Shown here piece by piece: positions 7,109 to 13,487 of a DNA stretch of 17,075 bases; the first letter of the stretch is position 1, and each line of letters opens with the position of its first letter. The stretch is taken from NCBI GenBank assembly GCA_002771615.1, contig PCSD01000092.1:1-17075 (forward strand). Reading direction: 5' to 3'. Source of the stretch: Candidatus Falkowbacteria bacterium CG23_combo_of_CG06-09_8_20_14_all_49_15 (GTDB taxonomy: Bacteria > Patescibacteriota > Patescibacteriia > Patescibacteriales > UM-FILTER-48-10). The position numbers and the translations under genes were made by a program. The notes beneath the pieces are model-generated. The model was given only the letters and a program-made list of their open reading frames with translations. It had not been told where the DNA came from and did no database searches.

Positions 7109-7215
7109 AGGTGAATATTGAGACTGGCAAAGGCAGGCGCTCGTTTAAACATTAGATATTATTTTATTATCTGTCCGGCGCTTATTTTTATTCGGCCGGT
7201 TAAATTATTAAATAT

Positions 7216-7860
7216 ATGTATATTACTTGGCTAGGTCATTCTTGTTTCAAACTGCAAGACAAGGTCGGCGCGGATGGCTTGACGGTCGTAACTGATCCTT
7301 ATGACAAGAAAATCGGCTTGAAAATGCCGAATTTTGAAGCGGACATCGTAACAGTCAGCCATGATCATTACGACCACAATAACATTTCCGCTTTGCGCAA
7401 TAATCCCTTCGTTGTCAAAGGCGCCGGCGAATACGACATCAAAGGCGTGCTGATCACCGGCCTGCAGTCCGACCATGATCGGAAGCAGGGCGCAGAGCGG
7501 GGAAAGAATATTATTTTCCGCATTGAAATGGAAGACATCACCATCACGCACTTGGGTGATTTGGGCGTTAAGCTGGATAATAAACAATTGGAAAAACTGA
7601 CCGGCACGGACGTCCTGCTGATACCGGTCGGCGGTCGTTACACCCTGTCCATTGATGATGCCGTGGAAACCATTGCCAGCTTGGAGCCGCGCCTGGTGAT
7701 CCCCATGCACTATCAAGTTCCGGGCCTGGCGATCGAGCTGGACGGTGTGGAAAAATTTATCAAAGCGGTCGGCCTGAAGCCGACTTATGAGGAAAGGCTG
7801 AAAATCAGCAAGAAAGAATTGCCTCAAGAAAATACGGAGCTAGTGATTCTGAAGATATAA
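7216..7860 (+). CDS. UlaG-like metallo-beta-lactamase-fold hydrolase
   Basis: 214-aa cytoplasmic protein of the MBL fold, closest in layout to the UlaG-like "metal-dependent hydrolase" group. The first strand, MYITWLGHSCFKL, has the family's H8. The metal-binding core is SHDHYDHNN (H49, H51, D53, H54), followed by H112/D115 in THLGDLG and H165 in VIPMHY. The spacing fits a dinuclear Zn/Mn site. TDPY (27-30), GAGEYDIKG and IPVGG match the common set of this group. Relatives include ascorbate-6-phosphate lactonase, but many members have no known substrate and there are no sugar genes nearby, so I give no specific activity. The start at 7216 is fixed by the conserved N-terminal strand; the leader is AT-rich with no Shine-Dalgarno sequence. 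I found no convincing promoter in the 107-base gap after ftsK. A terminator follows. Confidence 0.9.
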   Translation: MYITWLGHSCFKLQDKVGADGLTVVTDPYDKKIGLKMPNFEADIVTVSHDHYDHNNISALRNNPFVVKGAGEYDIKGVLITGLQSDHDRKQGAERGKNIIFRIEMEDITITHLGDLGVKLDNKQLEKLTGTDVLLIPVGGRYTLSIDDAVETIASLEPRLVIPMHYQVPGLAIELDGVEKFIKAVGLKPTYEERLKISKKELPQENTELVILKI

Positions 7861-7934
7861 ATTTTCGCCGGCCATTATCATTTATCGGCAGCTGGCCATG
7901 AAGGACCGAAAAAATTTGCGCTAGATATAAATTT

Positions 7935-7981
7935 AGCCAGAGGCGATCAGAAAGAAATCCGCCTTTGGCTGTATTTTTTTC
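7935..7981 (+). terminator. Rho-independent terminator after the MBL-fold gene
   Basis: AGCCAGAGGCG (7935-7945) pairs with CGCCTTTGGCT (7960-7970) over 11 bp with one G-U pair, loop of 14 nt, followed by GTA and T7. It lies 75 bases after the stop codon. Confidence 0.85.
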
Positions 7982-8104
7982 TGTGGACTATTCTGCTTTA
8001 GCATCAGCTTTTCTCGTTTGAATATTATCAGTTTAACCGGCGAAAAACCGCCATTTGTCCAAAATGATTTAACTGACTGATATTCTTTACTTTTCCGCGC
8101 GAAT

Positions 8105-8132
8105 TTGTTAAAATTATCTTATCTTTGATAAA
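8105..8132 (+). promoter_or_regulatory. Candidate promoter of the membrane protein - gyrA operon
   Basis: TTGTTA (8105-8110) and GATAAA (8127-8132) are separated by 16 bp and lie 22 bases upstream of the start codon at 8155. The rest of 7982-8104 shows no other feature I can support. Confidence 0.4.
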
Positions 8133-8154
8133 AGAATATTAGGCATTTTTTTCT

Positions 8155-8781
8155 ATGAATAAGCGTGATTCTCTTCCCGCGGGCCGTGCGCGGAATGTCC
8201 GCGGCCGAAGAAAAAGCGTTCCGGCGAAGAAAAAGCTTCGTTTGGCGGTGAAAGTTTTTTCTTCTCAAATGCCGGCCGTTGACCAGCTGAAGCGGCCGGC
8301 GGAAAAGCCGGCGGAAAAACTTTCCATTTCTACTCCGGCCTGGTTGCCGGCACCGGTTAAAATCAACAGATCGTCCAAGCCGGCTCCAAAAGAAAAAAAT
8401 ACGACCCGGTGGACGGATCGTTTGGGTGAAAAAGAAAAAGTCCGTCTCCTGTGGTTCGGAGTGGGCTTGACGGCAATGATTATTTTGGTTGTCTGGTTTT
8501 TCAGCATTCAATTCCTCCGGCCAATCGCCTTGGATGTCGGTCAAAAAGAACGCGTGTCCGTCAGTCCGGATTTGGCCGCCTTACGCGACAATCTGCAAGA
8601 CAAGATGGCGGAAATCAAAAGCGCTTTAGCGATCATCAAAGAAGAGGGCGTTCGTCTTGCCTCCAGTTCTTCAGCCGCTCTCGCGCCCGCGGCCAAACAA
8701 GATCCGGAAACGGAAAAAATTGATATCTTAAAACAACATCTGGAAGAACAAATCCTGGCTTCCAGTTCGCTCAGCGAATAG
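8155..8781 (+). CDS. Single-pass membrane protein of unknown function
   Basis: I do not recognise this 208-aa protein. Its N-terminal ~95 residues are basic and rich in Lys, Arg, Pro and Ala (RARNVRGRRK early, then repeated PAEK-type units). One clear membrane segment spans about 98-121 (LLWFGVGLTAMIILVVWFF...). The C-terminal ~85 residues are helical and Gln/Glu/Lys-rich (LRDNLQDKMAEIKSALAIIKEE is interrupted here only by my length limit at KEE) with a Ser/Ala-rich linker. By the positive-inside rule the basic half is cytoplasmic and the helical half is outside. The gene starts 22 bases after a candidate promoter and ends 33 bases before gyrA with no terminator between, so the two are probably co-transcribed. 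A short coiled coil at about 138-165 is plausible. Function is unknown. Confidence 0.8.
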   Translation: MNKRDSLPAGRARNVRGRRKSVPAKKKLRLAVKVFSSQMPAVDQLKRPAEKPAEKLSISTPAWLPAPVKINRSSKPAPKEKNTTRWTDRLGEKEKVRLLWFGVGLTAMIILVVWFFSIQFLRPIALDVGQKERVSVSPDLAALRDNLQDKMAEIKSALAIIKEEGVRLASSSSAALAPAAKQDPETEKIDILKQHLEEQILASSSLSE

Positions 8782-8814
8782 GATTATTGCCACCTAAATT
8801 TTTTTATTTTATTT

Positions 8815-11484
8815 ATGCCCAAAAAAATCCTAAAAAAGCCGGATAAAAAGAAATCCGTCCGTCCCGCACCGGCGCCAAAAAAAATCACGCCGGAAAAAAT
8901 TGTTGCCCGGCAGCCCGAACCGGAAAAATTCCAAGCCGTCCCCGCGCCCGCTCCGGCCAGGCCGGCTGAAAAAGAAGCATTAACCAAGGCTAAGGCTGAG
9001 GCCGGAACGCCCGGTTTGATTTACACGGAAAAAACCAAAACCGATTTTGGCCTGATTGAGCCTCAACCCATCACCGACGAGATGCGCCATTCCTATCTGG
9101 ATTATGCCATGAGCGTCATTGTCCAGCGCGCTTTGCCGGATGTGCGGGATGGCTTGAAGCCGGTCCATCGCCGGATTTTATACGCGATGTGGAGCGTGGG
9201 TTTGCGCGCCAGCGCCAAATTCCGCAAGTCCGCGACCGTGGTCGGCGAGGTGCTTGGCAAATACCATCCTCACGGCGACACGGCCGTCTATGATTCCATG
9301 GTGCGCATGGCCCAGGATTTTTCCATGCGCTATCCGCTGGTCCGCGGCCAGGGCAATTTCGGCTCCATGGACGGGGACAGCGCCGCGGCGATGCGCTACA
9401 CGGAAGCGAAAATGTCCGGCATTGCTGAAGAATTATTGCTTGATATTGAAAAAAAGACGGTTGATTTTTCCCCCAATTTTGACGGTTCCCAGCAGGAACC
9501 GCGCGTATTGCCGGCCAAACTGCCCAACCTGCTTTTGAACGGCGCTATGGGCATTGCGGTAGGTATGGCCACGAATATTCCGCCTCACAATTTAAAAGAA
9601 GTGGCCGCGGCCATTATCCATCTCTTGGATAAGCCGGACGTTAGCGCGGAAGAGTTATCCGCTTTCATCAAAGGACCGGATTTTCCGACCGGCGGGGTTA
9701 TTTATAATCAAGCTGACATCCGCCAAACCTACGCCACCGGCAAAGGCGGCATTGTCGTGCGCGGCGAAGCTGCGATTACGGAGACGAAAAGCAACAGTTT
9801 TCAGATCATCATTTCTTCCATACCGTACCAGGTGAACAAAGCCAGCTTGGTGGAGAGCATCGCCGACTTGGTGCGCGCCAAGAAGCTGGAAGGCATCAGG
9901 GACATCCGCGATGAATCCGGCAAGGAAGGGGTGCGCGTGGTCATTGATTTGAAAAAGGATGCTTATCCGAAGAAAGTTTTAAATTATCTTTATAAGCATA
10001 CTCAACTGCAGATTGTTTTTCATGTCAACATGCTCGCTTTGGTGGACGGCTTGCAGCCGAAAGTCCTCACTTTGAAAATGGTTTTGGAAGAATATGTCAA
10101 GCACCGCCAGTCCGTCGTGGAAAGGCGGACGGCTTTTGATTTGGAAAAAGCCAAGGACCGGGCGCACATCCTGGAAGGCTTAATGACCGCTTTGTTAAAA
10201 ATTGACGCGGTCATCAAGACGATCAAGGCTTCGCGCGATCGCGAGATCGCCAAGACGAATCTGATGAAGCAGTTCAAACTTTCGGAGCGTCAGGCCATCG
10301 CGATCCTGGAAATGAAACTGGCTACTTTGGCCAATCTGGAACGGCTGAAGATTGAGGCGGAATTGAAGGAAAAGCAGAAGCTGATCCGGGAATTGGAAGC
10401 AATTCTTCGTTCGCCGGCGCGGATCTGTGGCATTATCAAGGAGGAAGTGGAAAAAATTTCCGAAAAATACGGCGATGAACGGCGGACCAAAGTTGTGGAG
10501 CGGGGCGTGAAGGATTTTTCCACGGAAGATCTGGTGCCCAACGAAGAAACGGTCGTCATGATGACGCGCGATGGCTACATCAAGCGCCTGCCGCCCGACA
10601 CCTTCAAGGTCCAGGGTCGGGGCGGAAAAGGCGTCATCGGCCTAACCACCAAAGAGGAAGATATGGTGGAATTCCTGTTTTCCGCCCAAACACACAATAA
10701 CCTGTTGTTTTTTACCACGCGCGGCCGCGTTTTCCAGCTGAAAGCCTATGAAATCCCGCCGGCTTCGCGCACGAGCAAAGGCCAGGCGATCGTCAATTTT
10801 CTTCAGCTCGGCAACCAGGAACAGGTAACAGCCATTCTGCCCGTGGACCATCTGGCCGATTACAAATTTCTTTTCTTTGCCACGGAAGCCGGCCTGGTCA
10901 AGAAGGTGGCCATTGGCGCTTTTGACAATGTCCGCCGTTCCGGGTTGATTGCCATCAAGATCAAGGAAGATGACAAATTGATCTGGATCAAGCCGACTAC
11001 CGGCTCTGACCATATTCAGCTCATCACCGCGAACGGCCAATCCATCCGTTTCCAGGAAAGCGAAGTCCGCGATATGGGCCGCGCGGCGGCCGGCGTGCAC
11101 GGCATCAGGCTGAAAAGCGGCGATGTCGTCACCGGCATGGGCGTGGTGCCCGGACAGAAAGGCCATGGCCAATGGCAGGTGATCATCGTGATGACGCACG
11201 GCTTTGGCAAACGGAGCGCCTTGAGTCTGTACAAGGTCCAGGGCCGCGGCGGTTCCGGCATTAAAACCGCGAAAGTCACAGCCAAGACCGGTAAGATCGC
11301 GAACAGCTATGTCGTGGACGCCGAGCTGATGAAGGATAAGGATCTGGTCGTGATTTCTGAAAAAGGCCAGGTGATCCGCCTGTCTTTTTCGGCCGTTAAT
11401 CTTCTGGGCCGGGACACGCAAGGCGTGCGCCTGATGCGCTTCAAAGAAGGCGATGACAAGGTGGCGAGCGTTGCTTGGGTCTGA
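8815..11484 (+). CDS. gyrA: DNA gyrase subunit A with N-terminal extension
   Basis: 889-aa topoisomerase II subunit that cuts and rejoins DNA and, with GyrB, introduces negative supercoils. The canonical start of the family (SYLDYAMSVIVQRALPDVRD) begins only at residue 93, so about 80 Lys/Pro/Ala-rich residues precede it. Catalytic Tyr is Y195 in MRYTEAKM; the quinolone-region motif is HPHGDTAVYD (151-160), with Thr156 at the site that is Ser83 in E. coli. The coiled-coil and tower region runs to about 560. The C-terminal beta-pinwheel carries the GyrA box QGRGGKG (600-606), which marks GyrA rather than ParC, and a second RGG at about 805. No ATG lies between 1 and 90 (TTG at residue 68 is the only other candidate), and the extension is open and protein-like, so I keep ATG 8815. 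No Shine-Dalgarno sequence. gyrB is not in the window. Confidence 0.95.
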   Translation: MPKKILKKPDKKKSVRPAPAPKKITPEKIVARQPEPEKFQAVPAPAPARPAEKEALTKAKAEAGTPGLIYTEKTKTDFGLIEPQPITDEMRHSYLDYAMSVIVQRALPDVRDGLKPVHRRILYAMWSVGLRASAKFRKSATVVGEVLGKYHPHGDTAVYDSMVRMAQDFSMRYPLVRGQGNFGSMDGDSAAAMRYTEAKMSGIAEELLLDIEKKTVDFSPNFDGSQQEPRVLPAKLPNLLLNGAMGIAVGMATNIPPHNLKEVAAAIIHLLDKPDVSAEELSAFIKGPDFPTGGVIYNQADIRQTYATGKGGIVVRGEAAITETKSNSFQIIISSIPYQVNKASLVESIADLVRAKKLEGIRDIRDESGKEGVRVVIDLKKDAYPKKVLNYLYKHTQLQIVFHVNMLALVDGLQPKVLTLKMVLEEYVKHRQSVVERRTAFDLEKAKDRAHILEGLMTALLKIDAVIKTIKASRDREIAKTNLMKQFKLSERQAIAILEMKLATLANLERLKIEAELKEKQKLIRELEAILRSPARICGIIKEEVEKISEKYGDERRTKVVERGVKDFSTEDLVPNEETVVMMTRDGYIKRLPPDTFKVQGRGGKGVIGLTTKEEDMVEFLFSAQTHNNLLFFTTRGRVFQLKAYEIPPASRTSKGQAIVNFLQLGNQEQVTAILPVDHLADYKFLFFATEAGLVKKVAIGAFDNVRRSGLIAIKIKEDDKLIWIKPTTGSDHIQLITANGQSIRFQESEVRDMGRAAAGVHGIRLKSGDVVTGMGVVPGQKGHGQWQVIIVMTHGFGKRSALSLYKVQGRGGSGIKTAKVTAKTGKIANSYVVDAELMKDKDLVVISEKGQVIRLSFSAVNLLGRDTQGVRLMRFKEGDDKVASVAWV

Positions 11485-11505
11485 TTTATTTTTAAAAGCT
11501 CTAAT

Positions 11506-11537
11506 AAAAAAACCGTCTTAACCAAGGCGGTTTTTTT
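11506..11537 (+). terminator. Rho-independent terminator after gyrA
   Basis: CCGTCTT (11513-11519) pairs with AAGGCGG (11524-11530) around AACC, with one G-U, and is flanked by A7 and T7. It lies 22 bases after the stop. Confidence 0.92.
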
Positions 11538-11540
11538 ATT

Positions 11541-11918
11541 ATTCCGGGAGCGGCCGGGGGACTGTTGTTTAGAAATTAAAAACAAACAATCGGAGTATTT
11601 ACTCCGTCATCATTAGAAATTATAAGATGTTTTTATGGCTTAATCTAATAATTAATTACCCCCCTATTTTTTTACCAGCGAGCAAGAAATAAGGCGCGGG
11701 CGATAGTTGCTCGCTGAATTATTTATAAATTATTTGACTTATAATCCGTTTTGCCCTAGGATGAAATGATTTTTCCGGAAATGCGCAAAAATTATCCTGA
11801 TCCAAAAAAAAAGGATAATAGCCGGTATTAAACGGCTGATAATAAAAATGGAAATTATTATTGGAAAAGTTAATCAGTTTTTAATTTTTTTGTATTAAGG
11901 TGCTTGCAGATAAGCTCT
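11541..11918. other. Intergenic region with several inverted repeats, no gene
   Basis: No coding frame is convincing here. Visible structures: CGGAGTA/TACTCCG hairpin with a 2-nt centre (11591-11606); a perfect 10-bp inverted repeat CAGCGAGCAA/TTGCTCGCTG with a 21-nt loop (11676-11716); a promoter candidate (11734-11762); ATTATCC/GGATAAT with a 15-nt A-rich loop (11791-11819); and, directly adjacent, AGCCG/CGGCT with an 8-nt loop (11820-11837). The last two fall inside the predicted leader of the cohesin-like gene. Confidence 0.6.
11734..11762 (+). promoter_or_regulatory. Candidate promoter of the cohesin-like gene
   Basis: TTGACT (11734-11739), a 17-bp spacer and TAGGAT (11757-11762). A perfect TATAAT (11740-11745) also occurs but lacks a matching -35. 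The predicted transcript would have a leader of about 150 nt with two adjacent hairpins. Confidence 0.5.
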
Positions 11919-12437
11919 ATGGAAAAGAATTTTCTCACAATTATCCTGATCGTCTTGATCTTAGTGGGGCCGGCCGCGGCGGTCCAAGCCGGTGAAAATC
12001 CGGCGGGCGCGGAATTTTCCGCCATCGCGGACTTAAGCGCGGACGGATTGCCAGCCGTGCGCATCCTGGTCAAGACCGGCGAGCAAGCCATAAACGCGGT
12101 GGCCGCGCATTTAAGTTTTGACCCGGCAGTTTGGCAAGTGGCCGCTTTAGAGCAAACCAATTCTTTCTGCTCGCTGTGGCTGGAAGCGTCTTTTGATAAT
12201 ACGGCCGGAAAGATTGATTTGCTGTGCGGCCTGCCCAATCCCGGCTTCAGCGGCATCGGCTTGGTGGGAAAGATTATTTTTACCGCTTGGCCGCCAGCCG
12301 AGACAACAGCTGTGGTGTTTGCGCCTGATGGCCTGGCACTGGCCAATGACGGGCAAGGCACCAATATTCTTAGCCACACAGAAGATTTTATTTGGCCGGC
12401 CGGATCGGATCTGGCAGAAAATGATTTATCCAAATAG
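11919..12437 (+). CDS. Secreted cohesin-like domain protein
   Basis: 172 aa from ATG 11919; a TTG 15 bases upstream would only add five residues. Residues 1-24 form a signal peptide (basic MEK, hydrophobic ILIVLILVG core, VQA cleavage site). Residues about 31-150 look like a cohesin-type beta-sandwich: an AVRILVKTGEQAINAV strand pair, the HLSFDPAVWQV motif (compare the y/fDP.vl.v of cohesins), a GLPNPGFSGIGLVGKIIFTA core and the ending ALANDGQGTNIL, which I know from secreted CPR cohesin-like proteins. Cys84 and Cys103 could form a disulfide. The protein ends about 20 residues after the domain, with no membrane anchor, LPxTG or second domain, which is unusually short. Such modules usually mediate protein-protein or surface contacts; no dockerin is visible in the window. 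The fold call is from motifs only. An AAGGTG lies at 11897-11902, too far for a normal ribosome binding site. Confidence 0.75.
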   Translation: MEKNFLTIILIVLILVGPAAAVQAGENPAGAEFSAIADLSADGLPAVRILVKTGEQAINAVAAHLSFDPAVWQVAALEQTNSFCSLWLEASFDNTAGKIDLLCGLPNPGFSGIGLVGKIIFTAWPPAETTAVVFAPDGLALANDGQGTNILSHTEDFIWPAGSDLAENDLSK

Positions 12438-12485
12438 GCTGGGTATTATTTATAGGCAATCACTTTAACAAAACGAGCTGTGAAA

Positions 12486-12663
12486 CGTTATCCGTATTTG
12501 GTCGCTTGGATAACGCGGAGCCAATAGCGAACCCACCGTTGCTTATTTGTCAAACAAGACAGCGGTGAAGCTGTCTTTATTAATTTAGCACAAGCAGAGG
12601 CGATGATCCTCGGCGCGCAAATTGGACGCCTGCGCCGATGGGGAGCTGGTGGCGTAACCGGCT
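12486..12663 (+). promoter_or_regulatory. Hairpin-rich intergenic segment, possible structured leader RNA
   Basis: The 310 bases between the two secreted-protein genes hold no supported gene but four stem-loops in a row here: CGTTATCC/GGATAACG (12486-12493 with 12508-12515, perfect 8 bp); AAGACAGC/GCTGTCTT (12556-12563 with 12570-12577, perfect 8 bp, followed by a short T-rich run, possibly a weak terminator of the cohesin-like gene); TCGGCGC/GCGCCGA (12610-12616 with 12632-12638, 7 bp); and AGCTGGT/ACCGGCT (12644-12650 with 12657-12663, 7 bp with one G-U). I could not match it to a riboswitch class that I know by sequence. A fifth hairpin covers the start codon of the next gene. Confidence 0.4.
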
Positions 12664-12734
12664 GCTTTAAGAAATTTTCGGATATTGGTTGTTTTGCGCG
12701 GATCAGCCAAGAGCCGTTCTTTGCGCCTCGCCCT

Positions 12735-12756
12735 GCTTAACAAAAATATGTTAAGC
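12735..12756 (+). promoter_or_regulatory. Hairpin over the CAP gene start codon
   Basis: GCTTAACA (12735-12742) and TGTTAAGC (12749-12756) form a perfect 8-bp stem with loop AAAATA. The ATG at 12748-12750 spans the last loop base and the first stem bases, so folding would hide the start. No Shine-Dalgarno sequence precedes it. Confidence 0.5.
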
Positions 12757-13299
12757 ATCTTTATCCGGTTTATGAGCTGGTCTTTGCTCGGCCTGTCTGT
12801 CCTGCCCTTGCCTGTCCAGGCCGTGGACAACGGCGTTTTTGACTCTTCACGGGACTGGTCGGAAACGCAAATTGAGCGATATTTTTCCGGCATCAATGAA
12901 ATTCGGCGCGCTGACGGTTTAGCGCCGTTTTCGTCCAGCGGGCAACTGGCGGTCGCGGCCCAAAATAAAGCGGAGGATATGGCGCGCGCCGGCTATTTTG
13001 CTCATTATGGCCCGGACGGCAAGACACCTTGGCAATGGCTGGACGAAGCCGGCTACCAGCCGCTTTATGCCGGCGAAAATTTAGCCCGCAACGGTTTTGA
13101 CGCGGACGCGGTCCTGAAAGCCTGGCTGGCTTCCGCCGGGCACAAGAAAAACATCATGAATGAAAAATTCAGTGAAATGGGAATCGGTATAGCGCGGGCC
13201 GCGTATGAAGGCCGGGAGACTATTTTTGTGGTGCAAATGTTCGGGCAACCTCTGCTTGATGCTTCATTGTCGGCTACGAGTCAAACTGCCAGCAGTTAG
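12748..13299 (+). CDS. Secreted CAP/SCP-domain protein (YkwD-like)
   Basis: 183 aa from ATG 12748. I prefer this start over the TTG at 12685 because it begins an ordinary signal peptide (MLSIFIRFMSWSLLGLSVLP, then VQA cleavage after residue 25). Residues about 41-168 are a CAP domain of the bacterial YkwD type: IERYFSGINEIRRADGLAP opens it, H86 is in YFAHYGPDG, E110 in AGENLA, H132 in ASAGHKKNIMN, E143 in FSEMGIGIA, and VVQMFGQP closes it. These H/E residues form the cleft seen in CAP proteins; reported roles in the superfamily include lipid, calcium or wall binding, and some bacterial members are linked to sporulation or spore germination. A Ser/Ala/Thr tail of about 13 residues ends it without a membrane anchor. 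It is the second secreted-protein gene in a row, and a strong terminator follows. Confidence 0.9.
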   Translation: MLSIFIRFMSWSLLGLSVLPLPVQAVDNGVFDSSRDWSETQIERYFSGINEIRRADGLAPFSSSGQLAVAAQNKAEDMARAGYFAHYGPDGKTPWQWLDEAGYQPLYAGENLARNGFDADAVLKAWLASAGHKKNIMNEKFSEMGIGIARAAYEGRETIFVVQMFGQPLLDASLSATSQTASS

Positions 13300-13441
13300 G
13301 CAAAAGCCGTTGGAATCTGTCTGACTAATTGTTGGTTTGACTTGTCAGCCGCCAAGGGAGCAGCAAATCAATGGGGTACATTGGTTGAAAAATTCGCTGG
13401 CTGTCTTTTTTCCAAAAAGGCGGTTAAGCGAAAAAAAGCGT

Positions 13442-13478
13442 AAAAAAAAACAGCCGGAAAATTTCCGGCTGTTTTTTT
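13442..13478. terminator. Bidirectional terminator between the CAP gene and the ATPase gene
   Basis: CAGCCGGAAA (13451-13460) and TTTCCGGCTG (13462-13471) form a 10-bp stem around a single A, flanked by A9 on the left and T7 on the right, so both strands show hairpin plus T tract. It serves the plus-strand CAP gene and the minus-strand ATPase gene, which stops at 13488. Confidence 0.93.
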
Positions 13479-13487
13479 ACGGGGCGA

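Noticed and set aside
9265..9294. Thr156 at the GyrA quinolone site as a resistance mutation
   Set aside because: Natural variation at this position is common in distant bacteria and no susceptible reference is available.
10642..11421. Long minus-strand frame opposite gyrA
   Set aside because: Shadow frame in antisense to a well-conserved gene, with low-complexity His/Asp/Ala content.
12600..12665. Possible c-di-GMP or c-di-AMP riboswitch
   Set aside because: Isolated words such as GACGC and GCAAA occur, but the conserved core order of either class is not present.
12603..12740. 45-codon plus-strand frame in the hairpin-rich gap
   Set aside because: No ribosome binding site, no recognisable product, and the region is better explained by stem-loops; it could still be a leader peptide.
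13279..13342. Inverted repeat AGTCAAAC/GTTTGACT across the CAP gene end
   Set aside because: Eight-base arms 48 bases apart without a T tract; the strong terminator downstream makes a function here unnecessary.
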